NCBI RefSeq assembly: GCF_001192795.1 | Contig: NZ_DF968181.1 | Location: forward strand, 1,231,101 to 1,295,100 | DNA from: Flexilinea flocculi | GTDB taxonomy: Bacteria; Chloroflexota; Anaerolineae; Anaerolineales; Anaerolineaceae | Length of the DNA: 64,000 nt | Direction: 5' to 3' | Shown here: piece after piece, positions 9,661-17,380 of the stretch | How positions within the stretch are numbered: the stretch's first letter is position 1 | Layout of the letters: each line of letters opens with the position of its first letter | Notes under the pieces: model-generated | The model's database searches: none | Seen by the model: the letters and a program-made list of their open reading frames with translations, nothing else | Told to the model about the DNA's origin: nothing | Made by a program: the position numbers and the translations under genes

Positions 9661-10233
9661 CTAATTGCACTTTTCAAATGCCGGAAGATGGTTGTTCAAC
9701 GAAGCATTCTTCAGATTATTGAAAACGCGGATGATATCGGAATGCTCTATCGAAGGAAGCAATTCGTCATATAATGCGGCATCCGCTAATTCGGCATCCA
9801 CCCCAGCCTGGCAGGCATCTTCCAGATTATCAAAAACCGGTTCGGATGATAACCCCGTATTTTCTGGAACGGTCAAGTTATATTTTTCAGCCTGTCTGAT
9901 TAATGCATCGATATGTTTCAGCTCGGATTGCATGATGTTTTGGAACGGTTTTCCATCAAAATAATTTTCCGTAATATATTGGTAGAGATTATACGCGCCA
10001 TATTCTTCTAAAATCGCTTCCTGAAGAAAATTTTCCTCTGTTTCTGAAAGCGGTTCTTGCGTGGAAGCTGTGTTTCTGCCGCGTAAGTCATTCTGGCTTT
10101 GAGAAATATTTTGCGCGTTTCTTTGTTCCAATGCTGAAGCTGCGACGGGCAGCGAGGGTACAAGCAGTATCAGACCGAGGAGCGCAAACCATATGTTTTT
10201 CTTTATATTTTTTAATAGAGTAATGTTTTTCAT
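9661..10233 (-). CDS. Exported DUF2202 ferritin-like protein
   Basis: 190 residues from the ATG at 10233, which is preceded by AAGGA at a good distance. A TTG start six codons earlier is less likely. A basic start and hydrophobic stretch (IWFALLGLILLVPSLPVAASA) form a signal peptide. The mature part matches DUF2202, a ferritin-like four-helix family: EENFLQEAILEEYGAYNLY, QSELKHIDALI and later DAELADAALYDELL supply the paired Glu/His metal ligands. Members are assumed to be di-iron proteins, but no enzyme activity is established. Placement next to the rubrerythrin/Orp-like cluster fits a role in oxygen or metal stress outside the membrane (inference). The gene is monocistronic and faces away from the cluster. 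Confidence 0.85.
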   Translation of the reverse strand: MKNITLLKNIKKNIWFALLGLILLVPSLPVAASALEQRNAQNISQSQNDLRGRNTASTQEPLSETEENFLQEAILEEYGAYNLYQYITENYFDGKPFQNIMQSELKHIDALIRQAEKYNLTVPENTGLSSEPVFDNLEDACQAGVDAELADAALYDELLPSIEHSDIIRVFNNLKNASLNNHLPAFEKCN

Positions 10234-10390
10234 CTTATTTTCCTTATACAATTTATTCTTTTTTCAATCTATATATGAATCATATCGATTCTTTGTGAAA
10301 AGCTATTGAAGAATTTGTGAAAAATTTGTGAATTATCAATTTGCCACGTCACTGGCCACTATCAGCATCACCTGACATAGCAGTTTTGTA

Positions 10391-10580
10391 CCCTGTTATA
10401 AAGTTTGTAGCCGGGGGATGTGATTCCTCATGTAGCATGAGATTGCTTCGTCTCTACGGGACTCGCAATGACAACTTCACCCCTGTATGGCTCGCATGGC
10501 AATCTGTCATTGCGAGGAGGGCATAAGCCCGACAAAGCAATCTTAAGCTTTTTAGAGAAAAAACGACCTGCTATACAGGG
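10391..10580. repeat. MITE-like palindromic intergenic repeat
   Basis: The ends are CCCTGTTATA (10391-10400) and TATACAGGG (10572-10580), an imperfect inverted pair. Inside, AGATTGCTTCGTC with TCGCAATGAC (10440-10472) is mirrored by GTCATTGCGAGG with GACAAAGCAATCT (10506-10543). The TTGCTTCG.../TCATTGCGAGG core is a motif found in intergenic repeats of many unrelated bacteria. No transposase is encoded, so it would depend on one elsewhere. Confidence 0.65.
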
Positions 10581-10782
10581 TGAGAAAAGAAGATTTAGCC
10601 AAAAAGAAGAGCCTCCAATGCTTACTTGGATACAGGTAATAATCATATAACATATAAACAGCGAAAGAAAACATTAAAGAAAATTGCTCTAGCGAAAACA
10701 GAGGAAGAGCACGGTTGTCGGCTCATTAAGGCGCCATTAGGCGTAGTATGTGGTTTTTTTACTAATCCACATAAAAAAGTTA

Positions 10783-10810
10783 TTGACATATGTCAAAAAC
10801 AATGTATAAT
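10783..10810 (+). promoter_or_regulatory. Near-consensus sigma-70-type promoter of the Orp-like operon
   Basis: The -35 hexamer TTGACA is at 10783-10788 and the -10 hexamer TATAAT at 10805-10810, with a 16-base spacer. Both hexamers are perfect consensus. The first operator palindrome overlaps the -35 box, which implies repression when it is bound. Confidence 0.85.
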
Positions 10811-10835
10811 AAAAAATAATAAATGACATATGTCA
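10784..10835. promoter_or_regulatory. Twin operators TGACATATGTCA
   Basis: The same 12-base perfect palindrome TGACATATGTCA occurs at 10784-10795 (over the -35 box) and at 10824-10835 (just after the likely start of transcription), with centres 40 bases apart. Such spacing, near four helical turns, suits a dimeric repressor binding twice or looping. The regulator is not known from the sequence. The DUF134 protein of the same operon is one candidate (inference). Confidence 0.75.
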
Positions 10836-10855
10836 ATAACTGAAAGGAGGTAAAA

Positions 10856-11128
10856 ATGCCGAACAGAGATGGAACTGGACCGATGGGCAGTGGACCTAAA
10901 ACCGGAAGGGGCTTGGGCATATGTTCCGCAGCGCGAGCGCTGAAATTTGGCGCGGGAGCTGCCTTAGGATTAGGCCTTGGTTACAGGTATGGATTTGGAT
11001 CGCGGTTTTTTAGAAATCGAAGCACACAACAACCGGTTTCCAAAGCGGAGAAAGAAGTTCTTGAGGAACAAAAAACCATTCTTCAGTCCCGCCTGGCTGA
11101 AATCAATGACCAATTGGAAAAAATGTAA
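10856..11128 (+). CDS. DUF5320 small glycine-rich protein
   Basis: 90 residues, with an ideal GAAAGGAGG site 5 bases before the ATG. The start [21 protein letters not shown] is the hallmark of the DUF5320 family. These small proteins are found beside Mrp/NifX/MinD ATPase genes in anaerobes, and their function is unknown. A glycine/alanine-rich middle (residues 33-50) is followed by a basic patch and a C-terminal coiled-coil helix ([20 protein letters not shown]). It is the first gene of the operon behind the twin-operator promoter. Confidence 0.85.
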   Translation: MPNRDGTGPMGSGPKTGRGLGICSAARALKFGAGAALGLGLGYRYGFGSRFFRNRSTQQPVSKAEKEVLEEQKTILQSRLAEINDQLEKM

Positions 11129-11193
11129 AAGGATGGAACATTTCCGGAGGACGCTCCGGATTATCTAATCTTTGGATAAAGAGGGTGAATGAT

Positions 11194-11580
11194 ATGCCAA
11201 GACCGATGAAATGGAGAACCGTTTGCTGTTTGCCTCGGAGCACTCGGTTTGGGCCTTTGGATGCTTCATATGATTCAGAAAATTTTGTTACGATGACAGT
11301 CGATGAGTATGAGACAATTCGATTAATCGATTTAGAGGGAATGACTCAAGAAGAATGTGCGGAACAGATGAATATTGCTCGAACGACCGTTCAGGGAATC
11401 TATACCGAAGCACGGAAGAAAATTGCTGAGTCATTGGTAAACGGCAAGGTTCTTTTTATCAATGGCGGTGAATACCGTCTTTGTGAAGGATTTGGAAAAC
11501 ATTGCGAAGGTGGTGGATGCCGCCGGCGCTGGTGTGCCAGGAACGCAAATGAAGATAACGATTTCGTGACAAATATGTAG
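11194..11580 (+). CDS. DUF134 (UPF0251) DNA-binding protein
   Basis: 128 residues from the ATG at 11194, with GAGGG 8 bases upstream. The family's usual start [14 protein letters not shown] supports this ATG over the GTG at 11185. Residues 40-95 form a sigma-70 region-4-like helix-turn-helix ([19 protein letters not shown], then [21 protein letters not shown]). A Cys-rich tail ([18 protein letters not shown], approximately) could bind metal or an Fe-S cluster. DUF134 proteins sit beside NifX/Mrp-like genes in many anaerobes and are presumed regulators. It is a plausible reader of the twin operators upstream, though this is unproven. Confidence 0.85.
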   Translation: MPRPMKWRTVCCLPRSTRFGPLDASYDSENFVTMTVDEYETIRLIDLEGMTQEECAEQMNIARTTVQGIYTEARKKIAESLVNGKVLFINGGEYRLCEGFGKHCEGGGCRRRWCARNANEDNDFVTNM

Positions 11581-11600
11581 TAATGAAAAAAAGGAGAAAA

Positions 11601-11972
11601 ATGATCATAGCAATTCCAGTTGATAAGAATGAAGAAAATACAACCGTCTGCATGTCTTTTGGACGGGCACCATATTTTATGTTTGTTGATTCCGAATCAG
11701 GTCGATCTGAATTTGCAGAAAATGATGCAGCAGAAAGTCAAGGCGGTGCAGGAATTAAAGCGGCGCAATTCATTGTCGATCATAAAGCGAATGTATTACT
11801 GACTCCGCGATGTGGTGAAAACGCAGCCGAAGTCATTCAAGCGGCAGGAATCATAGTGTATCGAACAAACGGAAATTCAGTAAAGGAAAACATAGCTGAC
11901 CTGAAAGATCATAAACTGACGCTGTTGGAAGAATTTCACGCCGGATTTCATGGTCATCGGAGTAATTCTTGA
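11601..11972 (+). CDS. NifX/NafY-like dinitrogenase iron-molybdenum cofactor domain protein
   Basis: 123 residues. The AAGGAG motif at 11591 makes the ATG at 11601 (MIIAIPVDKNEENTTVCMSFGRAPYF, in part) the better start than the upstream in-frame ATG at 11583. The sequence matches the single-domain NifX/NifB C-terminal family (PF02579): a cluster- or metal-carrier fold with the pattern SFGRAPYF and VLLTPRCGENAAEVI, ending in a His-rich tail (HAGFHGHR). In the Orp system this family includes the orange protein, which holds a Mo-Cu sulfide cluster. No nitrogenase genes are visible, so a nitrogen-fixation role is not implied. Its stop overlaps the next ATG. Confidence 0.85.
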   Translation: MIIAIPVDKNEENTTVCMSFGRAPYFMFVDSESGRSEFAENDAAESQGGAGIKAAQFIVDHKANVLLTPRCGENAAEVIQAAGIIVYRTNGNSVKENIADLKDHKLTLLEEFHAGFHGHRSNS

Positions 11973-12829
11973 TGAAAATTGCTGTGCTCAGTGGCAAAGG
12001 GGGCACCGGTAAAACGCTGGTTGCGGTAAATATTGCGGCAGTTGCCGAAAAAGCGGTTTATGTAGATTGTGATGTCGAAGAGCCGAACGGCTATTTATTT
12101 TTTACTCCGGAATTATTTGATCGAAAAGAAGTCTCAGTCTTGATTCCCGTAATTGATCGAAGTATTTGCACTCTTTGCCGGAAATGTATCGATTTTTGTA
12201 ATTTTAATGCGCTCGCTTGCATTGCAAATCGAATGATTCTGTTTGAAGAAGTGTGCCATTCGTGCGGGGGGTGCCGGATTGTTTGTCCCGTAAGTGCGAT
12301 TACCGAAAAAGAAAAGGTGATCGGTCATATCGAAAATGGAGTTTCAAAAAACGTAATTGTTAAGACTGGGATTTTAAATGTCGGTGAAACATCAGGAATT
12401 CCAATTATTCGAGAACTCATGAATGAAAATGAGAATGACCAGAGAATATCAGTGTTCGATTGCCCTCCCGGCAGCGCTTGCGCTGTTATGGAGAGTATCC
12501 GTGATGCTGATTATTGTATTTTAGTTGCTGAGCCGACAATTTTTGGGATTCATAATCTCAATTTGGTTTTTGAATTAGTGAAACAATTCCATAAACCCCA
12601 TGGCGTTATATTGAATAAATGCTTAGAAGGTGAAAACCTGGCAGAACAGTTTTGTGCTGAAAATCATATCAGAATTCTTGGACGAATTCCATTCCATCAG
12701 GAGATTGGGATGATGAGCTCAAAAGGGCTGATATTAGTTCGAGAAAATGAAACACATCGCAAATTCTTTGTCAATCTATTAAATAAAGTGATTGAGGTTA
12801 TTCAGAATGAAACAATTACTTGTCCTTAG
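11972..12829 (+). CDS. MinD-superfamily P-loop ATPase with inserted ferredoxin domain (first copy)
   Basis: 285 residues. The ATG at 11972 overlaps the preceding stop (TGATG). A deviant Walker A, GKGGTGKT, lies at 8-15, with the catalytic DCD near 32. A two-cluster 4Fe-4S insertion follows, with cysteines at 66, 69, 72, 76 and 95, 98, 101, 105. The switch region DCPPGSACAV follows near 165. This architecture is the MinD-like ferredoxin ATPase found in pairs in the Orp cluster of Desulfovibrio. It is cytoplasmic and probably couples ATP hydrolysis to cluster or metal handling on the NifX-like partner (inference). Its end overlaps the next gene by 23 bases. Confidence 0.9.
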   Translation: MKIAVLSGKGGTGKTLVAVNIAAVAEKAVYVDCDVEEPNGYLFFTPELFDRKEVSVLIPVIDRSICTLCRKCIDFCNFNALACIANRMILFEEVCHSCGGCRIVCPVSAITEKEKVIGHIENGVSKNVIVKTGILNVGETSGIPIIRELMNENENDQRISVFDCPPGSACAVMESIRDADYCILVAEPTIFGIHNLNLVFELVKQFHKPHGVILNKCLEGENLAEQFCAENHIRILGRIPFHQEIGMMSSKGLILVRENETHRKFFVNLLNKVIEVIQNETITCP

Positions 12830-13697
12830 CGGAAAAGGCGGTACGGGAAAAACTACTGTCGCAAGCGCTTTGATTAAGTTAATGAAGGCAAGTGTTTTTG
12901 CGGACTGTGATGTGGATGCGCCCAACTTGCATTTAGTGATGCAGATGAACAGCCAACCACAACGGTCAGATTATATCGGGCTGCCCAAAGCTTTTATTCA
13001 TGAAGATCAATGTATTCAATGCGGTGCGTGCGCAGAAAATTGCAGATTCCATGCGATTCGTTTTGATTCAGTTTTTAAAGTGTTACCTTATGCGTGTGAA
13101 GGTTGCGGTGTCTGCAAGGCAGTTTGTCCTGTTGATGCCATAACCTTGGAATATATTTCGGATGGTGAACTTCTTTTGTATCAGGATTTTGACAGGATAT
13201 TTTCTACCGCACAGTTAAAAATGGGAAGCGGAACAACCGGTTTGCTGGTTTCAAAGGTTAAAAAACAAATGATTCAATTTGCTGCAAATGATTCAGTGGC
13301 AATTATTGATGGCTCTCCTGGAATTGGATGTCCGGTTATCGCATCCATCAGTGGAGTTGATTTCGTCTTAATTGTCGCAGAACCATCCATATCCGGTATC
13401 AGTGATATGAAACGCATTGTTAAAACCGCAGAAAAATTTCAGACGAAGTTGATGATTTGTATTAACAGATATGATTCAAGTATTGAGAAAACAGAAGAAA
13501 TCGAAAATTACTGTATGGAAAACAAACTCCCATATGCCGGACGAATACCCTATGATGAACAAGCTGTGAAATTGATCAATCAGGGAAAAACAATTGTGGA
13601 CGTTGATTGTAATTCCGGAAGGGCGCTGCGAAAAATATTTGTCAAAGTAATGGCTTTTCTAAACGAAAATAACAGGATTGAGAAATATGAAAATTAG
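12807..13697 (+). CDS. MinD-superfamily P-loop ATPase with inserted ferredoxin domain (second copy)
   Basis: 296 residues from the ATG at 12807, inside the end of the first copy. It is clearly a paralogue: Walker A GKGGTGKT at 9-16, a DCDVDAPN motif, 4Fe-4S cysteines at 69, 72, 75, 79 and 97, 100, 103, 107, and IDGSPGIGCPVIAS as the switch region. Having two tandem but diverged copies suggests a heterodimer, as proposed for the Orp ATPases. Its end overlaps the metallo-hydrolase start at 13687, so the whole stretch is translationally coupled. Confidence 0.9.
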   Translation: MKQLLVLSGKGGTGKTTVASALIKLMKASVFADCDVDAPNLHLVMQMNSQPQRSDYIGLPKAFIHEDQCIQCGACAENCRFHAIRFDSVFKVLPYACEGCGVCKAVCPVDAITLEYISDGELLLYQDFDRIFSTAQLKMGSGTTGLLVSKVKKQMIQFAANDSVAIIDGSPGIGCPVIASISGVDFVLIVAEPSISGISDMKRIVKTAEKFQTKLMICINRYDSSIEKTEEIENYCMENKLPYAGRIPYDEQAVKLINQGKTIVDVDCNSGRALRKIFVKVMAFLNENNRIEKYEN

Positions 13698-14511
13698 GAC
13701 TTTATCAGAAAACACATCGATTTCCGAGAGTATCGGACATGAGCACGGATTGAGTCTGTATATTGAAACCGAAAAACATAAACTTCTGTTTGATACAGGT
13801 GGCAGTGATTTATTTGCACAAAACGCGCAAAAAATGGGAGCCGAATTAGAAGAAATCGATACCGTAGTTATCTCTCATGGTCATTATGATCATGGCGGAG
13901 GATTAAGAGCCTTTTTAGAATTAAATAAGAAAGCTGAAATTTTCCTCCAGGAAAAGGCATTCGATGAGCATTTTGCAAACAGTACAAACGGTGTTAAGAA
14001 ATATATCGGATTAGATATGAATTTGCTCCCAAATGAACGCTTCCATTTTGTCAATGATGAGCTTCAGATTGACGAGGAATTGTATCTGTATTCTCAAGTC
14101 AAGGGCGATAAGTTTATTCCTTCCGGTAATCAGGATTTATTCATGATAAAAAATCAGGAGCTTATGCCAGATGATTTTTCGCATGAACAGAATTTAGTCA
14201 TTAATGAGGCTGGAAAACACGTTTTATTTGCCGGTTGTGCTCATAGAGGCATTGTCAACATTCTGGAACATCTTATTTACAAAAATAATATCGAACCGGA
14301 TGTCGTGATTGGTGGATTTCATCTTTACAACCGTGCTTCGGATCAAAGTGAAAATTTGGAACTTGTTGAAAATATCGCAGAAGCCTTATTGGCGCATAAA
14401 GCAAAATTTTATACTTGTCATTGTACTGGAATAAGCTCGTATCGTGTATTAAAGTCGAGAATGAATGATCGATTGGATTATTTATCTGCTGGAAGTGAAA
14501 TTCAAATCTGA
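13687..14511 (+). CDS. Metallo-beta-lactamase-fold hydrolase (dihydropterin synthase-like family)
   Basis: 274 residues from the ATG at 13687. The metal motif HGHYDH is at 64-69, with further ligand His residues in NLVINEAGKHVLFAGCAHRG and GGFHLY. The overall form matches the MBL subfamily often annotated as 7,8-dihydropterin-6-methyl-aminobenzene-phosphate synthase-like, common next to MinD/Mrp ATPases in anaerobes. No oxygen-binding flavodoxin domain is attached. The true substrate is unknown. The gene overlaps the second ATPase by 11 bases and leads into the Mrp gene after 20 bases. Confidence 0.85.
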   Translation: MKIRTLSENTSISESIGHEHGLSLYIETEKHKLLFDTGGSDLFAQNAQKMGAELEEIDTVVISHGHYDHGGGLRAFLELNKKAEIFLQEKAFDEHFANSTNGVKKYIGLDMNLLPNERFHFVNDELQIDEELYLYSQVKGDKFIPSGNQDLFMIKNQELMPDDFSHEQNLVINEAGKHVLFAGCAHRGIVNILEHLIYKNNIEPDVVIGGFHLYNRASDQSENLELVENIAEALLAHKAKFYTCHCTGISSYRVLKSRMNDRLDYLSAGSEIQI

Positions 14512-14531
14512 ATGAAAAGGAGAAGAAATGA

Positions 14532-15395
14532 ATGAGTGAAAATTGCAATCAAGCGTGTCAGAGCTGTAGTGAGAATTGTACTGAAAGAAAAGAAGAACAA
14601 ACGGATTTTTCTGCAGCATTGAACGTGATGAGCAGTGTGGGAAAAGTTGTAGGAGTGGTGAGCGGAAAAGGTGGCGTTGGCAAATCCCTTGTAACTTCCT
14701 TATTGGCAGTGGCGATGAATCGAAAAAGTTATCGTTCTGCGATTCTTGATGCGGATATGACAGGGCCATCGATTCCGAAAGCTTTTGGCATCAATGGAAA
14801 AGCTGCGGGAAATGAATGGGGATTATTGCCTTCAAAAAGTAAAACCGGCATTGAAGTCATGTCGATCAATCTGCTGCTTGAAAATGAAACGGATCCTGTC
14901 GTGTGGCGCGGACCGATTATTGGAAACACAGTCAAACAGTTTTGGACCGAGGTAATCTGGAGTGATGTGGATTACATGTTTATTGATATGCCGCCAGGTA
15001 CCGGCGATGTTCCCTTGACTGTATTTCAATCGATACCTGTTGATGGAATCATTGTCGTCACATCCCCGCAGGAACTGGTTTCCATGGTTGTGACAAAAGC
15101 AGTGAAGATGGCTGAAATGATGAATATCCCAATTCTCGGATTGGTTGAAAATATGTCATTTTTCAAATGTCCTGATAACGGAAAAGAATATCAACTGTTT
15201 GGTGAAAGCCACATAGAACAGATCGCAGAGAAACATCATTTGCATACCCTTGCCAAAATTCCGATTGATCCGAAACTGGCAGCGGCTTGTGACAATGGCA
15301 CAATTGAAGATTTTCAGGAAAATTGGATGGATCCTGTCGTATCAATACTTGAAAAAATGGAGAAAAAGAATGGTAAAAATCGCAGTAGCAAGTGA
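14532..15395 (+). CDS. Mrp/NBP35-family Fe-S carrier ATPase
   Basis: 287 residues. An AAGGAG site supports the ATG at 14532. A Cys-rich leader has cysteines at 5, 9, 12 and 16, an NBP35-like N-terminal cluster site. The deviant Walker A, GKGGVGKS, is at 45-52, followed by DADMTGPSIPKAFG and DMPPGTGDVPLTVF, all characteristic of Mrp/ApbC. The second cysteine of the usual C-terminal CxxC is missing: position 213 is Cys within CPDN, so 216 is Asn. The protein should bind and pass on Fe-S clusters or, as in the Orp cluster, help assemble a metal-sulfide centre. The overlap with the next gene is 26 bases. Confidence 0.9.
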   Translation: MSENCNQACQSCSENCTERKEEQTDFSAALNVMSSVGKVVGVVSGKGGVGKSLVTSLLAVAMNRKSYRSAILDADMTGPSIPKAFGINGKAAGNEWGLLPSKSKTGIEVMSINLLLENETDPVVWRGPIIGNTVKQFWTEVIWSDVDYMFIDMPPGTGDVPLTVFQSIPVDGIIVVTSPQELVSMVVTKAVKMAEMMNIPILGLVENMSFFKCPDNGKEYQLFGESHIEQIAEKHHLHTLAKIPIDPKLAAACDNGTIEDFQENWMDPVVSILEKMEKKNGKNRSSK

Positions 15396-15729
15396 AAATG
15401 ACAAAGTAACCGAACACTTCGGACATTGTTTAAATTTTAATATATATGAGGCTGAGAATGGCCAAATTATAAAAAGTGAATCGATTCCCAATCCGGGTCA
15501 TAAACCGGGATTTCTGCCAAATTTTTTGCATGATCTGGGAGTAAATGTCATCATCTCTGGCGGTATGGGCGAAGGAGCAATTAATATTTTTAATGCACAT
15601 CAGATTGAAGTGATTGTGGGAGCGACTGGAATGGCTAAAGACGCCGCTGCAGCATACATCGCCGGCACATTAAAGTCAACAGGGTCCATTTGCCATGAAC
15701 ACCAGCACCAAGGCAGTTGCGGTGGATAA
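15370..15729 (+). CDS. Second NifX-like cofactor-domain protein (Orp-like)
   Basis: 119 residues from the ATG at 15370, preceded by GGAG and overlapping the Mrp gene. The family pattern is clear: VKIAVASENDKVTEHFGHC, then NPGHKPGFLPNFLHDLGVNVIISGG and GEGAINIF. A Cys/His-rich tail (CHEHQHQGSCGG) may bind metal. The order Mrp then NifX-like matches the pairing of the Mrp-like and ORP genes in sulfate reducers, so this copy is the more likely orange-protein equivalent. That is inferred from gene order, not shown. Confidence 0.85.
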   Translation: MVKIAVASENDKVTEHFGHCLNFNIYEAENGQIIKSESIPNPGHKPGFLPNFLHDLGVNVIISGGMGEGAINIFNAHQIEVIVGATGMAKDAAAAYIAGTLKSTGSICHEHQHQGSCGG

Positions 15730-15907
15730 TAATTTCAGATATGATGATATTAAGAATCTACTGTTGAATTAAGTAATTCCGAAGATTACTTTCTTGGTGA
15801 ATGGTCGAATCGGTGTAAGTGATTTTCTGGATTTTCTTTTCAGGATCCACAGCTTTTCGTGTTTGAATAATTTTATAAATTTCCGAATTCAAGAATGGAG
15901 GAAAAAC

Positions 15908-16375
15908 ATGGATGATATGCATGAATTGTCCGTTGAATCATTAAGTGCCCTTTGTTCAAATCTTGCAAAAGCCTGTTCGAAACAACTGCGAACAGAAGAA
16001 GCTTCTTTATTTGATCAACTGGCCAGTTATTACAAGAGCAAGAGCAAGCTTCCTGAAGGAAAACAATTTACGGATTACAGCGCACTTGTCTTAAAAGAAT
16101 TAAACAAGGATTATGCAGAAATCTCGCAACAGGCTGCAGCTGATGGCGATCGCGGCTCTCTTAGAGCTTTAACCTGGGGCGAAAAAGTCTCAAAAATTTT
16201 AAAATCCTTATTGGATCGGTATGAAAAGCAAAAAGATTCTTTGCTCGAAAACACCAATGTTTTTGTATGTGAGATTTGCGGATTTATTTATATCGGGAAT
16301 TTACCGCCAGAAATTTGTCCGATCTGTAAAGTGCCTGGTTTCAAGATGATGAAAATTCAGAAGGAGAGTGTGTGA
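15908..16375 (+). CDS. Helical protein with C-terminal rubredoxin-like domain
   Basis: 155 residues from the ATG at 15908. AATGGAGG stands just before it, so the long upstream in-frame extension is rejected. Residues 1-110 are helical and may be a degenerate rubrerythrin-like bundle. The end carries a short rubredoxin-like iron site with CEIC near 121-124 and CPIC near 137-140, in the rubrerythrin tail style (CGFIYIGNLPPEICPICKVP). It is probably an electron-transfer partner of the rubrerythrin two genes downstream. Its stop overlaps the ferredoxin ATG (TGATG). Confidence 0.8.
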   Translation: MDDMHELSVESLSALCSNLAKACSKQLRTEEASLFDQLASYYKSKSKLPEGKQFTDYSALVLKELNKDYAEISQQAAADGDRGSLRALTWGEKVSKILKSLLDRYEKQKDSLLENTNVFVCEICGFIYIGNLPPEICPICKVPGFKMMKIQKESV

Positions 16376-16854
16376 TGCATGCAGCAAGAAATATTCGATT
16401 GTGCACGAAAGATTGCGTATGTCTTTTTGTATGTCCGACAGGCGCAACCGACACTGAAACAGGACAGATCGATTTTGAAAAATGTCTGGATGGATGCCGG
16501 TTATGTGTGGATGCATGCCCATCCCATGCTATTTATCTTGTCAATGATAACTATGCTTCTCCACAGATAAAAGGTCAGAAAACCAAAGCGATGTTGCTGA
16601 AGATGGCGGAAAATAAAGCAGAACAAGAAAAAATTGCGGCTGGAATTGCGCGAGAAGCAAAAAGTCCGGAAGTTCGTCAATTAGCCAAAGCGTTGGAAGT
16701 TTCAAGCAGAATCAGTACCGAAGACTGTCTGCGGGAAGCCGGATATATGCTTCCTCAAGGTGCCGAAGTCAAGCAATTACTGCGCGCTTTGCTCAATTCA
16801 CCGCATGAAGATTTGCCGAAAGAAACGATTCAGCGCTTGCTGGATCTGCTATAA
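16375..16854 (+). CDS. 4Fe-4S ferredoxin-like protein with helical C-terminus
   Basis: 159 residues; ATG at 16375 with AAGGAG upstream. The second cluster motif is standard (CLDGCRLCVDACPSHAI). The first is spaced CxxxCxCxxxCP with cysteines at 10, 14, 16 and 20, slightly off the classical CxxCxxC pattern. Residues 70-159 are helical and charged, with no recognised domain. It is probably an electron carrier serving the rubredoxin-like protein and rubrerythrin that flank it. Confidence 0.8.
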   Translation: MHAARNIRLCTKDCVCLFVCPTGATDTETGQIDFEKCLDGCRLCVDACPSHAIYLVNDNYASPQIKGQKTKAMLLKMAENKAEQEKIAAGIAREAKSPEVRQLAKALEVSSRISTEDCLREAGYMLPQGAEVKQLLRALLNSPHEDLPKETIQRLLDLL

Positions 16855-16885
16855 CCATTAAATTTTAATAAAGGAGAACAGGAAG

Positions 16886-17380
16886 ATGAGCGGACAAAAA
16901 ACACATGAAAACCTGATGGCTGCATTCGCAGGTGAATCACAAGCAAATCGGAAATATCTGGCTTATGCAAAAAAAGCTGAAAGTGAAGGAAAGGCTAATG
17001 CAGCGAAATTATTCAGAGTCGCTGCGGATGCTGAAACTTTACATGCACACAAAGAGCTGGAATTAGCCGGAAAAATCTTGACAACGCAAGAGAACTTGCA
17101 GGATGCCATCATGGGCGAAACACATGAATATGAGAGCATGTATCCGGAATTTCTGGAGGAGGCAAATCGTGAAGAAAACAAGGCTGCAGCCCGGATCTTT
17201 ACGTTTGCCATGAAAGCCGAAGAAGTTCATGCAAAGCTCTATACAGAAGCTCTTGAAAATATTGATGAAACGGAAGAGGTTTTCTATTATCTTTGTCCAG
17301 TATGCGGCAATATAGAAAAAGTTCGCCCGGACAAGTGCGTAATTTGCGGTGTTTCTGGCGACAAATTTATCAAGTATTAA
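16886..17380 (+). CDS. rbr: Rubrerythrin
   Basis: 164 residues with an AAAGGAG site before the ATG. The N-terminal four-helix di-iron domain shows the expected ligand motifs (FAGESQANRKYLAYAKKAE, ADAETLHAHKELE, ETHEYESMYPEF, KAEEVHAKLY). The C-terminal rubredoxin-like site is CPVCGNIEKVRPDKCVICG. The length is slightly shorter than classical rubrerythrins. It reduces hydrogen peroxide in the cytoplasm of anaerobes using electrons passed through the rubredoxin-like iron. It is the last gene of the run that starts at 10856 and is followed by a clear terminator. Confidence 0.95.
   Translation: MSGQKTHENLMAAFAGESQANRKYLAYAKKAESEGKANAAKLFRVAADAETLHAHKELELAGKILTTQENLQDAIMGETHEYESMYPEFLEEANREENKAAARIFTFAMKAEEVHAKLYTEALENIDETEEVFYYLCPVCGNIEKVRPDKCVICGVSGDKFIKY

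Larger units (their letters stand above)
10234..10855. other. Intergenic region with MITE-like repeat, promoter and operators
   Basis: The divergent spacer contains a palindromic interspersed repeat (10391-10580) and, next to the downstream gene, a near-consensus promoter with two identical operator palindromes. Short open frames here (for example 10626-10826) lack ribosome sites and natural composition, and I regard them as non-coding. Confidence 0.7.

Noticed and set aside
10626-10826. 66-residue open frame before the DUF5320 gene
   Set aside because: It runs across the promoter and operator, lacks a ribosome site and has unnatural composition.
11601-15729. Nitrogen-fixation genes, because two NifX-like proteins are present
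   Set aside because: No nifHDK, nifB or nifEN is visible, and single-domain NifX-like proteins are common in non-fixing anaerobes.
15794-15907. N-terminal extension of the rubredoxin-like protein
   Set aside because: A strong AATGGAGG site precedes the ATG at 15908, and the extension has no conserved features.
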